Assembly: GCF_000420945.1 (NCBI RefSeq)
Contig: NZ_ATVX01000001.1
Span: forward strand, 186,001 to 250,000
DNA length: 64,000 bases
Reading direction: 5' to 3'
DNA from: Butyrivibrio sp. VCB2006
Lineage (GTDB): Bacteria; Bacillota; Clostridia; Lachnospirales; Lachnospiraceae
Of this stretch, positions 55,429 to 64,000 are shown in pieces (positions within the stretch are counted from its first letter, which is position 1; each line of letters begins with the position of its first letter). The notes beneath the pieces are model-generated. The model worked only from the letters and a program-made list of their open reading frames with translations, made no database searches and had not been told where the DNA came from. The translations under genes and the position numbers were made by a program.

Positions 55429-56874
55429 ATGAACGATAGAAATAAGAGCGGTTTTATTTTTTTCCTGATCTTCGCCATGATTTTGGGGGCGGGAATAAGA
55501 GGCTATCAGATGTATATAAGAAATTTAACCGGAACCACCTACAAATATAATGAGGGAACAGAGTGCATCACCAATTCATACATAGGTTATGCTCCAAGTG
55601 CCACCAGTGAGAGCTTATGTGAAAAGTCTACACTGGTATACTGTGAAGTTACCTGGGCTGAAATCGAGCCGGAAGAGGGCGTATTTAACTGGGATCACTA
55701 TGATTCAACTCATCATATGAAGAGATGGAGAGATGAGGGTAAAACAGTAGTCCTAAGATTTGTATGCGACAAACCCGGCAAGGAAGAACACATGGATATC
55801 CCCCAGTGGTTGTATGACAAAACGGGGGATGGACAGTTCTATGATATTTCCTATGGAAAGGGATACTGTCCGGAATATAACAACGAGATATTTATTCAGG
55901 AGCACGAGAGAGTAATTAAAGAAGTTGCGAGACACTTCAAGGAGAAGGCTTTCGTTTCCTATGTTGAACTAGGAAGCCTTGGACACTGGGGAGAGTGGCA
56001 CACTTATTACACAGCAGGACTTCCCAGAATGCCTGAAACAACTGTCCGTGCTAAGTATGTTAAACACTATACTGATAACTTTACATTCTGCAGACTACTT
56101 ATGAGAAGGCCTTTTGCAGAGCTTCCGGATGGTGCCGGAGTATTTAATGATATGACAGGTATAAGTCATGACACCAGTACATGGCTTGGATGGATATCCG
56201 AGGGCGGTGATTATAACGAGACAGGTGAAAAGGGAGCCCTTGTTGCTGTACCTGAAATATGGAATAAAGCGCCGGTTGGCGGAGAGTTTGCAAGTTCTGT
56301 GCCTATAAGTACTATGCTTGGCGAGAATTATGATGAAACTGTGAGTTTGCTAAAACAGTCACATATGAGCTTCATCGGACCAATGGTGCCCTATGTTAAG
56401 AGAGAGAGTCTGGAATTCTATGAGAGTGCAGATTCACTTCTTAAATATGTGGGCTATAGATATAGGGTAAAAGAGCTGAATATCAGAAAGTCTCTTGGAA
56501 GAGACACTGCCGAACTTACAGTCACAATCACCAATGACGGAGTATGCCCAATTTACTTTGACTGTGTTCCTTGTCTTTATGTTGAGCTTCCGGAGGGAAG
56601 TGATATCTCTTTTGAAGGAAAAGAGGGAGTTCGTGCCCAGGAAGGTACTGAGGCTGAAGGAATGATGGTTTACAGGCTGAATATTGACCTTAAGAGTATG
56701 TTGACAGGGCAGCAGGCGCAAGCTATAGTTAATATTCCGAGAGATGTATTAAAATGTAAAGGCGCTCGTATTTATGCGGGAATAGAAGAGAGCCTTTTTG
56801 GAGAACCCAGTATCAAATTTGATATGGAAGCTGAGAGAAAAAGAGATTTAAGTCTTTTGTGGGAAAAAGAGTAA
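55429..56874 (+). CDS. DUF4832-like TIM-barrel protein, putative glycan hydrolase
   Basis: 481 residues from the ATG at 55429. An N-terminal helix anchors it outside. The barrel contains EVTWAEIEPEEGVFNWDHYD, VVLRFVCDKPG and SYVELGSLGHWGEWHTYY. The latter resembles the conserved Glu motif of DUF4832 proteins and GH-A enzymes. The C-terminal ~120 residues are a beta-sandwich-like domain. PelA here lacks the hydrolase half, so this protein may supply it; that is inference. No activity is proven for the family as far as I know. Confidence 0.65.
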   Translation: MNDRNKSGFIFFLIFAMILGAGIRGYQMYIRNLTGTTYKYNEGTECITNSYIGYAPSATSESLCEKSTLVYCEVTWAEIEPEEGVFNWDHYDSTHHMKRWRDEGKTVVLRFVCDKPGKEEHMDIPQWLYDKTGDGQFYDISYGKGYCPEYNNEIFIQEHERVIKEVARHFKEKAFVSYVELGSLGHWGEWHTYYTAGLPRMPETTVRAKYVKHYTDNFTFCRLLMRRPFAELPDGAGVFNDMTGISHDTSTWLGWISEGGDYNETGEKGALVAVPEIWNKAPVGGEFASSVPISTMLGENYDETVSLLKQSHMSFIGPMVPYVKRESLEFYESADSLLKYVGYRYRVKELNIRKSLGRDTAELTVTITNDGVCPIYFDCVPCLYVELPEGSDISFEGKEGVRAQEGTEAEGMMVYRLNIDLKSMLTGQQAQAIVNIPRDVLKCKGARIYAGIEESLFGEPSIKFDMEAERKRDLSLLWEKE

Positions 56875-56895
56875 AGTAACGGGTGGAAGGTATTT

Positions 56896-57777
56896 ATGTC
56901 AGAAAAAGGTAAAAAAATAGTTTTTACACTTAAGAAGGACCTGATTCGTCTTGTTGTGGTGCTGGTTGCAGCGTTTGTTATGGCGATGAATATTCAGACC
57001 TTCATCAATGCCGGAGGACTTTATCCCGGAGGAGCGCAGGGACTTACGATTATTATCATAAGAGTTGCTGCCAAGTATTTTGGCATAAATATTCCCTATA
57101 CTCCTGTCAGCCTGATTCTTAATGCAATTCCTATATATATTGGATTTAGATTTATCGGTAAGAAATTCACTTTGTTTTCACTTATCATGGTTTTGGCAAA
57201 TGGTGTTTTTGTTGACTTTTTGCCTGCCTTTTCTGTAACTCATGATTCACTTCTCATTGCTGTTTTCGGTGGTATTGTCAACGCGGTTGCAATCACTATG
57301 TGTCTTGAAGTTGATGCTACCAGCGGTGGAACAGACTTTATTTCTATCTTTTTATCCCAGAGAAAGGGAATCGATGCCTTCCCAATTATTCTTGCAGGAA
57401 ATGTAATACTGCTTACAATTGCTGGAATTTTGTTTGGTTGGGATAAGGCATTGTATTCCATGATATTCCAGTATGTTACTACTCAGGCGTTGCACGTTCT
57501 CTACAGAACCTATCAGCAAAAGACGTTGTTTATAATAACTGATGTTCCGGATGATATTTGCAAACTTATTTATGCCCAGTCAGGGCATGGTGCAACACTC
57601 ATAGACGGAGAGGGCTCTTTTGGCCACAAAAATAAGAAGATTGTTTATTCTATAGTTAGTGCTTCTGACACAAGAAAGCTTATTCCTATGATCAAGGAAC
57701 TTGACCCGAATGCTTTTGTTAACTCAATCAGGACAGAAGAAGTTATGGGTAACTTCTACATGAGACCTAGAGATTAA
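56896..57777 (+). CDS. YitT-family membrane protein (DUF161 plus DUF2179)
   Basis: 293 residues. Five or six helices start with LVVVLVAAFVMAMNIQTFIN and AGGLYPGGAQGLTIII. The C-terminal DUF2179 part has FIITDVPDDICKLI and FVNSIRTEEVMGNFY. YitT proteins are common in Firmicutes with no clear function. It starts 21 bp after the DUF4832 gene and so may ride on the Pel transcript. Its 3' end overlaps the convergent AraC gene by 11 bp. Confidence 0.85.
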   Translation: MSEKGKKIVFTLKKDLIRLVVVLVAAFVMAMNIQTFINAGGLYPGGAQGLTIIIIRVAAKYFGINIPYTPVSLILNAIPIYIGFRFIGKKFTLFSLIMVLANGVFVDFLPAFSVTHDSLLIAVFGGIVNAVAITMCLEVDATSGGTDFISIFLSQRKGIDAFPIILAGNVILLTIAGILFGWDKALYSMIFQYVTTQALHVLYRTYQQKTLFIITDVPDDICKLIYAQSGHGATLIDGEGSFGHKNKKIVYSIVSASDTRKLIPMIKELDPNAFVNSIRTEEVMGNFYMRPRD

Positions 57778-58762
57778 TTCGGTAGTCCCTCGGACTGCAG
57801 TCATAGGTTCTTCTAAATAATCTATGGAAAAAACTAGTATTATCATAGCCAACCAACACCGATATATCAGCAATTGATATGTCGGTGTTTTTTAGTAGGT
57901 CGCAGGCTTTGTTCATGCGCTTACTCTGCAGAAGTTCTTTGAAGGTGGACCCGGTGTTCTTTTTAATGATTCGGGAAAGAACATACTCATCCTCATGAAC
58001 TTTTTCTGAAAAATCAGCAAGGCTTGCGTCTCTGTATTGTTCATCGATATAGCGAAGAAGGCCGAACATTATCTCCTGATCGTAGGACTTCCGGGATACC
58101 CTAATGGTTTCTGTGTGTTGTAAAAGAGTCATAAACAAAAGCCCCATCGTGACTTGGTTAATTGAGGTGGAATAGGAGACTTTATCACCATCTATATCAC
58201 CGGAAGGCGTGGGAAGCATATTCAGAATCAGATTCTCCATTATGTTCTGAATCTGAGGAATACCTGATACACCAAAATACAGGAAGTTACCGCCGATATC
58301 TTTTTTGGTAAGGCAGCTTATGAGGAAGTCCTTTAATGGATTTTCCTCATTCTGGAGCATTGCAAAAGAGGTATCAAAGAACTCAGGCAGAATCATGAAA
58401 TTGATTGCAATGTCATTTTCGCCGGCAGGCAGAATTTCCTGATGAGCATGTTGATTCAGAAAAAGAAGATCGCCCTGATGGAGAGTGATGCGCTGACCGT
58501 CCACAATGTGCACGGTTTTTCCCTGGCACATGTAAATGAATTCCACGTAGTTGTGAGTGTGGAGAGGAAAATGTATAAAGCGCACATGAGGACGCATGTC
58601 TATGAGTTTGCCATTCTGGAGAACCCTTGCGGAATCAATTTCATCATTTGAAATTGGATCTTTGGAGTAGTACAAATTTCTGTTTACCTGGGTGTTTCCA
58701 TCCAGGATAGCCTTTTCTTCATCTGTAATTGTACTTAATATCTCAATTAGTTTTTGATTCAT
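57767..58762 (-). CDS. AraC-family regulator, probably of rhamnose genes
   Basis: 331 residues. The N-terminal cupin-like ligand domain (FPLHTHNYVEFIYMCQGK, LLFLNQHAHQEI) is followed by two helix-turn-helix units at the C-terminus (DISVLVGYDNTSFFHRLFRR). It is downstream of the aldose epimerase on the same strand and divergent from rhaA-rhaD-rhaB. Control of rhamnose use is inferred from this place. Confidence 0.88.
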   Translation of the reverse strand: MNQKLIEILSTITDEEKAILDGNTQVNRNLYYSKDPISNDEIDSARVLQNGKLIDMRPHVRFIHFPLHTHNYVEFIYMCQGKTVHIVDGQRITLHQGDLLFLNQHAHQEILPAGENDIAINFMILPEFFDTSFAMLQNEENPLKDFLISCLTKKDIGGNFLYFGVSGIPQIQNIMENLILNMLPTPSGDIDGDKVSYSTSINQVTMGLLFMTLLQHTETIRVSRKSYDQEIMFGLLRYIDEQYRDASLADFSEKVHEDEYVLSRIIKKNTGSTFKELLQSKRMNKACDLLKNTDISIADISVLVGYDNTSFFHRLFRRTYDCSPRDYRINL

Positions 58763-58769
58763 ATTATTC

Positions 58770-59663
58770 TTACGAAATGGTTATACTGTAGTTAATTGAT
58801 CTTGCTTCTGTAGCTTCAAGCTTCTGCTCGCCGAACTTCTCGGGAAGCTCTCCTCTAAAGCCCTTATTGTCACATCTTCCAAACCATGGCTCGAGGCAAA
58901 CATACTCGGCTTCATTAGTGGGCTTGGACCACAGACCAAAGGATGGGAAAATCTCGCAGTTCATAGTTATGTAAGGCATGCCGTCAGGAGTGCAGAGGCT
59001 AACCTCTTTAACCTGATTGTTATCAAAGATAAGAGCATCCTTATCAAAAATGTGATCCGTGATATTAAGGTAGCCGTTATCAAGCGCAATTGGATTAGGG
59101 TTTTCGAAATCAACTTCTCTGGTACTTTGGATTATCAGGACGTACTCCAGCTGATTTTTATCTTCTCCGTTGTTAAAACGAACCTTGTAGTCAGTTCTTT
59201 TTTCACCATCATTGATAGGACATCTGAAGGCCGGATGTCCGCCGATAGAGTAGTACATTGGCTCTGTCTCATTTAGGTTCTTGATTTCCCAGATGACATC
59301 TATTTTATTATCAGTAAGTTTATGCGTTATAACCAGCTCAAAGTCAAAGGGATATTTCTCTTTGGTCTGGGCTGTGGAAGTTAATTTAAAGCTTACGCTG
59401 TCCGCTGTTTTTTCTGCGAACTCAAAATCCATATCTCTTGCAAAGCCGTGGGATGACATGTGGTAAGTTACGCCTTTATATCTAAATTCGTCGTTAACTA
59501 CGTTTCCGACAAATGGGAAAAGAACCGGCGCATGTCTGTTCCAGAATTTTGGGTCAGCCTGCCACAAAAGTTCTTTTTCTCTTTTCTTATCATAAATACT
59601 GCTAAGCTCGGCACCGTGCTCGGCTACTGCTATTTTCAGGTACTCGTTTTCAATGTATTCCAT
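58770..59663 (-). CDS. Aldose 1-epimerase family protein
   Basis: 297 residues from the ATG at 59663, preceded by AAGGAG at 9 bp; the frame extends upstream without a start signal. It belongs to the LacX / galactose mutarotase-like family: VAEHGAELSSIYDKK, PVLFPFVGNV, YSIGGHPAFRCP (catalytic His) and the C-terminal CLEPWFGRCDN. It probably interconverts sugar anomers for the adjoining rhamnose pathway. It is first gene of a two-gene leftward unit with the AraC gene. Confidence 0.88.
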   Translation of the reverse strand: MEYIENEYLKIAVAEHGAELSSIYDKKREKELLWQADPKFWNRHAPVLFPFVGNVVNDEFRYKGVTYHMSSHGFARDMDFEFAEKTADSVSFKLTSTAQTKEKYPFDFELVITHKLTDNKIDVIWEIKNLNETEPMYYSIGGHPAFRCPINDGEKRTDYKVRFNNGEDKNQLEYVLIIQSTREVDFENPNPIALDNGYLNITDHIFDKDALIFDNNQVKEVSLCTPDGMPYITMNCEIFPSFGLWSKPTNEAEYVCLEPWFGRCDNKGFRGELPEKFGEQKLEATEARSINYSITIS

Positions 59664-59907
59664 ATTTTGACGCTCCTTGATATGTGTTTTATATCGCATT
59701 GGATGGATACATTTGCCATCTTTTTTCACTACAATACGATGATAGCCCTCACAAGATATATTTGCAAGAAAGGACGTAAAATTTGTTTTTTGTCGACCTT
59801 ATTAATTCCATTAAATACGTGTAGATTATGTATAGGAGTGATTGGTATTTCTTTTACCATGAAATAATTAAGATACTTAATGTTAGTCATAAGGAAAGGG
59901 GAAAAAC

Positions 59908-61158
59908 ATGACAGTACAGGAAAGATTCGAGGACGCAAAGGCGCGTTATGCAGAAATTGGCGTGGATGTTGATAAGGCTTTAGATGCTCTTTCAAATATC
60001 AAACTCTCAATGCACTGCTGGCAGGGGGACGACGTAATTGGTTTCGATCAGAAGGGACCACTTACAGGCGGTATTCAGACAACAGGTAATTATCCATACA
60101 AGGCTACAACTCCACAGGAGCTCATGGCTGACATGGATAAGACTTTTTCATATGTTCCGGGTAAGCACAAGATCAATCTTCACGCTTCATACGCAATTTT
60201 TGAGAATGGAGAGTGGGCTGACAGAGATCAGCTAAAGCCCGAGCACTTCAAAAAATGGGCAGAGTTTGCCAAGGAAAGAGGATTGGGCGTTGACTTCAAC
60301 CCAACTTACTTTAGCCATCCTAAGTCAGAGGTTGCTACACTTTCTTCAGCAGATGAGGAAATCAGACAGTTCTGGATCAGACATGGCCAGGCCTGCATTA
60401 GAATTTCAGAGTATTTTGCAGAGCAGACAGGCCAGACCTGTATGATGAATATTTGGATTCCTGACGGACTTAAGGATATCCCAGGGGATAGAAAGGCTCC
60501 AAGAGCGAGACTTAAGGACTCTCTTGATCAGATCCTTTCAATAGATTATGACAAGAGCAAAGTTGCCATTGCTGTTGAGTCTAAGGTATTTGGAATCGGT
60601 GCTGAGTCATATACGGTTGGAAGCCATGAATTCTATATGAACTATGCTGCTAAGAACGATGTAATGTGCCTAATCGACACAGGACATTTTCATCCAACAG
60701 AGAATGTTGCAGACAAGCTTTCTTCAATGCTTCTTTTCTACGATAAGATGGCTCTTCATGTATCACGTCCTGTTCGCTGGGATTCAGATCACGTAGTTAT
60801 CTTCAATGACGATGCAAGAGATCTTGCTCAGGAAATCGTAAGAAACGGTGCTGACAGATTCTACATCGGAATGGATTATTTTGATGCAAGCATTAACAGA
60901 ATTTCTGCTTGGACCAACGGAATGAGAAACTTCCTCAAGGCTCTTATGTATGCAGAGCTTCAGCCAATGGATAAGCTTACAGCTCTCCAGAATGCAGGCA
61001 ACTTCACAGAGCTTATGTCCATTACAGAGCAGCTCAAGGTAATGCCTTTCGGTGATGTTTGGGATTACTACTGCCAGTCTAAGGGAGTAGCTCTTGAAAA
61101 AGACTGGTTCGCTGACTGTGCTAAGTATGAGAAGGAAGTATTAAGCCAAAGAGCGTAA
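59908..61158 (+). CDS. rhaA: L-rhamnose isomerase
   Basis: Converts L-rhamnose to L-rhamnulose. 416 residues, normal length. Conserved parts are IKLSMHCWQGDDV near the start, VDFNPTYFSHPKS, ESKVFGIGAESYTVGSHEFY and CLIDTGHFHPTENVADK with metal-binding Asp and His. AAGGAAAGGGG lies before the ATG. A palindrome TTAAG-ATA-CTTAA (59868-59880) overlaps the likely promoter or leader. Confidence 0.97.
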   Translation: MTVQERFEDAKARYAEIGVDVDKALDALSNIKLSMHCWQGDDVIGFDQKGPLTGGIQTTGNYPYKATTPQELMADMDKTFSYVPGKHKINLHASYAIFENGEWADRDQLKPEHFKKWAEFAKERGLGVDFNPTYFSHPKSEVATLSSADEEIRQFWIRHGQACIRISEYFAEQTGQTCMMNIWIPDGLKDIPGDRKAPRARLKDSLDQILSIDYDKSKVAIAVESKVFGIGAESYTVGSHEFYMNYAAKNDVMCLIDTGHFHPTENVADKLSSMLLFYDKMALHVSRPVRWDSDHVVIFNDDARDLAQEIVRNGADRFYIGMDYFDASINRISAWTNGMRNFLKALMYAELQPMDKLTALQNAGNFTELMSITEQLKVMPFGDVWDYYCQSKGVALEKDWFADCAKYEKEVLSQRA

Positions 61159-61209
61159 TGAATGAGAAATAAAATTATAATTGTATATAAATGAATGGTC
61201 TGACACGAA

Positions 61210-61269
61210 AATATATTTACATAATCCGATTTGATTCGAAGAATCATCGGAGGATTATGTAAATATATT
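61210..61269 (+). repeat. Perfect 18-bp inverted repeat between rhaA and rhaD
   Basis: Left arm 61210-61227 (AATATATTTACATAATCC) and right arm 61252-61269 are exact reverse complements, with 24 nt between. The inner part can also pair (GATTC-GAA-GAATC), giving a ~60-nt rod. No T-run follows, so it is not a simple terminator. It may stabilise or process the mRNA, or bind a regulator. Confidence 0.9.
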
Positions 61270-61300
61270 GAGTGGAAGATGTTATTTAAGGAGAATAATT

Positions 61301-62149
61301 ATGAAAGTTTTAGATGCGAAATTCGCACAGGGCTTCTGCCGTCTGTGTGTTGATGGATTTTATCAGGGATGGCATGAGAGAAACGGCGGTAATCTCAGCT
61401 ATAGAATTAAGGATGAGGAGATTGCCAGTGTAAAAGATGACCTGGATGAATCAGGTGAGTGGAAAGAGATTGGTGCAACAGTCACAGGCCTTGCCGGCGA
61501 ATATTTCATGGTAACAGGTTCAGGCAAGTACTTTAGAAATGTCGAGATTGATCCTGCTGCAAATGTATGCATTATAAAGGTTGATGATGCCGGTGAGAAG
61601 TACAAGATTGTATGGGGCCTTACAGAGGGCGGAAGACCAACATCAGAGCTTCCTTCACACCTTATGAATCTTGAAGTTTGTAAGGCACGTAACGCAGAAA
61701 TCAGAGTCGTATATCATTGTCACCCAGCTAACACTATTGCACTTACCTTTGTGCTTCCTCTTGATGGAAAGGTATTTACAAGAGAAATCTGGGAGATGGC
61801 TACAGAGTGTCCAATCGTATTCCCTGAAGGAATCGGTGTAGTGCCTTGGATGGTTCCGGGCGGAAGAGAAATCGCTGTTGCCACATCTGAGATCATGAAG
61901 AGACAGGATGTTGCTATCTGGGCTCATCACGGCATGTTTGCCTGCGGAACAGACTTTGATATCACCTTCGGTCTTATGCACACAGTAGAGAAAGCTGCAG
62001 AGATCCTTGTTAAGGTAATGTCCATGACAGACAGAAAGAGACAGACAATTGAGCCAGCTGATTTCCGCGCCCTCAATGAACCTTTTGGAGTAAGTATCAG
62101 TGAGGATTTCCTCTATGAAAAGAAGTCTGATGTAATTGGGGAATATTGA
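61301..62149 (+). CDS. rhaD: Rhamnulose-1-phosphate aldolase
   Basis: Splits L-rhamnulose-1-phosphate to dihydroxyacetone phosphate and L-lactaldehyde. 282 residues from the ATG at 61301 with AAGGAGA before it. Class II aldolase motifs: HERNGGNLSYR, MVTGSGKYF, GRPTSELPSHL, and zinc ligands in VVYHCHPAN and WAHHGMFACG. Between rhaA and rhaB in the order A-D-B. Confidence 0.95.
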   Translation: MKVLDAKFAQGFCRLCVDGFYQGWHERNGGNLSYRIKDEEIASVKDDLDESGEWKEIGATVTGLAGEYFMVTGSGKYFRNVEIDPAANVCIIKVDDAGEKYKIVWGLTEGGRPTSELPSHLMNLEVCKARNAEIRVVYHCHPANTIALTFVLPLDGKVFTREIWEMATECPIVFPEGIGVVPWMVPGGREIAVATSEIMKRQDVAIWAHHGMFACGTDFDITFGLMHTVEKAAEILVKVMSMTDRKRQTIEPADFRALNEPFGVSISEDFLYEKKSDVIGEY

Positions 62150-62156
62150 TTTGATA

Positions 62157-62545
62157 ATAATACCAGGCAGGAGAAAATATATTGCTTGGTATTACAAAGA
62201 AATCTGTGAATAATATCAAACAATGCTGGATATGCTTGTTTGGTATTACAGAAGAGAATGTGAGTAATACCAAACAAGAGAACAAATCCTGGATTGTTAT
62301 TACTAGAAAAGAATAATGTAATACCAAACTGAAGAGCAGACTTGGATTGATATTACAAAAAAATAATAAAGTAATACCAAACAAGAGAGCAGACCCTGGA
62401 TTGTTATTACTGAAGAAAAATAAAGTTATACCAAGTAGAAGGCAGAAACTAGTTTGTTATTACAAGAAAAAAATGCAGTAAGACCAAAACGAAGAATGTG
62501 TCAATTATTAGTATCTTTGAAGAATAGAAACAGCTATGACCAATA
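62157..62545 (+). repeat. Array of about seven palindromic units repeated every 53-54 bp
   Basis: Left arms close to TTGGTATTAC start at 62186, 62240, 62294, 62347, 62401 and 62454. Right arms close to GTAATACCAA start at 62157, 62210, 62264, 62318, 62371, 62425 and 62478. Each pair forms a hairpin with a 13-15 nt A-rich loop; the unit at 62235-62278 has perfect 15-bp arms. Between hairpins a GAGAGCAGACCTGGAT-like linker recurs. A decayed unit follows to ~62545. It fills the rhaD-rhaB gap and is non-coding because 53-bp steps break any frame. Confidence 0.9.
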
Positions 62546-62591
62546 ATGTAAGACAAAATTTGCTAAGCACATATTGGGGGAGAATAATAAA

Positions 62592-64000
62592 ATGAAATAT
62601 TACCTCGCAGTTGATATAGGTGCCTCATCAGGGCGCCACATACTTGCCCACATGGACAATGGAAAAATAGTGCTGGAAGAAGTCTACCGTTTCTACAATG
62701 GAATGGATGAGAAGGGCAAGCACCAGGTATGGGATACAGACAGACTTTTTTCTGAAATCCTTGCCGGAATGAAGGAATGCCAGAAAAAAGGTAAAATCCC
62801 TGCAACCATGGGAATTGACACCTGGGGAGTAGACTACGTGCTCCTTGATAAGGACGACAATAAAATCGGTGACTGTATTGCCTACAGAGATGGCAGAACA
62901 GAAGGAATGGATGAAGAGGTTTACAAGATAATCTCTGAAGAGGAACTCTATGCCAGAACCGGAATTCAGAAAGCTATCTTTAATACCATTTATCAGCTAA
63001 TGTCTACAAAAGTCAGAAAGCCTGAAAAGCTTGAGAGAGCAAGAACATTCCTTATGATTCCGGATTATTTCCATTTCCTTCTCACAGGAGTTCGCAAGCA
63101 GGAATATACCAATGCCTCCACAACCCAGCTTCTCAATGCGAGGACCGGCGACTGGGATCATGAACTTATAGCAAAACTAGGCTTCCCTGATGAGCTCTTT
63201 GGAGAGCTTTCCATGCCGGGAACTTTAGTTGGTCCTCTTAAAAAAGATATTGCTGAAAAAGTGGGCTTTACCTGCAATGTGGTCCTTCCTGCAACCCATG
63301 ATACAGGATCGGCAGTAATGAGCGTTCCCTGCACGGACGAGAATACTCTCTATATCTCTTCCGGAACCTGGTCTCTGATGGGGTGCGAACTGGAAAGCGC
63401 AAACTGCTCAGAAAAAGCAAGAAAAGCCAACTTTACTAATGAAGGCGGATATCAGCACAGGTACAGATTCCTCAAGAACATTATGGGCCTTTGGATGATC
63501 CAGTCTGTTAAAAAGGAACTTGAAGAGGGCTATGATTATGCCGGAAAAACTCCTGCAGAAGATTACTCTTTTGCAAACCTTTGTGACAGAGCGGCCAAGG
63601 AAACTATAGACTCAGTAGTACCCGCCAACGACGCAAGATTTCTTAATCCTGATTCCATGATAAAAGAGATTCAGAAAGCTTGTGAGGAATCAGGTCAGCA
63701 GGTTCCAAACACTCCTTGGGAACTTGCCCGTGTAATCTACAGAAGCCTTGCTGTATGCTACAAGCAGGCTACAGAGGAGATTGAGGCCATTACAGGCAAA
63801 CACTTTGACAGTGTCAACATCGTAGGCGGTGGTTCTAACGCAGTATACCTCAATCAGCTCACAGCCGCTGAAACAGGTAGAACGGTTAATGCAGGCCCCG
63901 GAGAAGCTACAGCTGTCGGTAATATCGGTGCACAGATGTTAGCAGATGGCGTATTCGCTGATCTTAATGAATTAAGAAAATGCGTATTTGAATCTTTTGG
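62592..64000 (+). CDS. rhaB: Rhamnulokinase, 3' end outside window
   Basis: Phosphorylates L-rhamnulose. The frame is open from the ATG at 62592 to the window end (469 codons), preceded by GGGGGAG. FGGY-kinase signs are YYLAVDIGASSGRHI, MGIDTWGVDYVLL, ATHDTGSAV, SSGTWSLMG and the ADENOSINE-site IVGGGSNAVYLNQLT. Nearly full length is present. It lies after the palindromic array and is likely in one unit with rhaA and rhaD. Confidence 0.94.
   Translation, partial: MKYYLAVDIGASSGRHILAHMDNGKIVLEEVYRFYNGMDEKGKHQVWDTDRLFSEILAGMKECQKKGKIPATMGIDTWGVDYVLLDKDDNKIGDCIAYRDGRTEGMDEEVYKIISEEELYARTGIQKAIFNTIYQLMSTKVRKPEKLERARTFLMIPDYFHFLLTGVRKQEYTNASTTQLLNARTGDWDHELIAKLGFPDELFGELSMPGTLVGPLKKDIAEKVGFTCNVVLPATHDTGSAVMSVPCTDENTLYISSGTWSLMGCELESANCSEKARKANFTNEGGYQHRYRFLKNIMGLWMIQSVKKELEEGYDYAGKTPAEDYSFANLCDRAAKETIDSVVPANDARFLNPDSMIKEIQKACEESGQQVPNTPWELARVIYRSLAVCYKQATEEIEAITGKHFDSVNIVGGGSNAVYLNQLTAAETGRTVNAGPGEATAVGNIGAQMLADGVFADLNELRKCVFESF

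Noticed and set aside
62157-62545. CRISPR array at the regularly spaced repeats
   Set aside because: The segments between the palindromes are also similar, the repeat is imperfect, and no cas gene is near.

Overview
The window is one contiguous piece of a low-to-mid GC Firmicutes chromosome. It most resembles a Lachnospiraceae genome of the Butyrivibrio / Pseudobutyrivibrio type. That placement rests on the blocks cysS-mrnC-rlmB-sigH, rpmE-yqhQ-prmC-prfA and comEC-holA, on AGGAGG-like ribosome binding sites, and on many multidomain phosphorelay proteins. The genus is an inference; no rRNA or tRNA gene was seen.

Layout. Positions 1-7473 hold a signalling island: the end of a hybrid kinase (REC-HPt), a 6-TM hybrid histidine kinase fused to a DegV lipid-binding domain, a 7-TM protein with degenerate GGDEF and EAL domains, a REC-HPt protein and a REC-REC protein, closed by a strong terminator. 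Positions 7617-20394 are mostly housekeeping: AlaX editing protein, AzlC/AzlD, IspF, CysS, MrnC, RlmB, SigH, an amino-acid ABC transporter, L31, YqhQ, PrmC, RF1 and a free HPt protein. Positions 20385-29711 hold a DUF5721-like gene, a LacI regulator, a LytTR response regulator, a DUF1294 protein and the arginine genes (argG divergent from argC-GNAT-argJ-argB-argD, with ARG-box-like repeats between). Positions 29708-38461 hold an orphan solute-binding protein, ComEA, a two-component pair, a GerMN lipoprotein, ComEC and HolA. Positions 38584-43580 hold a DUF1653 protein, a GT2 glycosyltransferase, a PAP2 phosphatase, a lipid kinase and GlyA.

Positions 43581-44576 are a long non-coding stretch. 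It contains what looks like a free-standing structured RNA of about 385 nt with a perfect consensus promoter and its own terminator. It is followed by a Gram-positive type Pel exopolysaccharide locus (44577-57777): a GH3-like protein that has lost its catalytic residues, PelD with an SDR-like N-terminal fusion and a retained RxxD c-di-GMP motif, PelE, PelA deacetylase, PelF and PelG. Behind these come a CotH-kinase protein, a DUF4832 TIM-barrel protein and a YitT membrane protein. Genes touch or overlap, so the block is probably one operon.

Positions 57767-64000 are an L-rhamnose catabolic locus. An AraC regulator and an aldose epimerase run leftward, and rhaA, rhaD and rhaB run rightward (rhaB is cut by the window end). 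Between rhaA and rhaD lies a perfect 18-bp inverted repeat. Between rhaD and rhaB lies an array of about seven palindromic units repeated every 53-54 bp.

The points most worth following up are the free-standing RNA, the palindromic array, the kinase-DegV fusion, and the Pel locus with its inactive GH3, CotH and DUF4832 additions.
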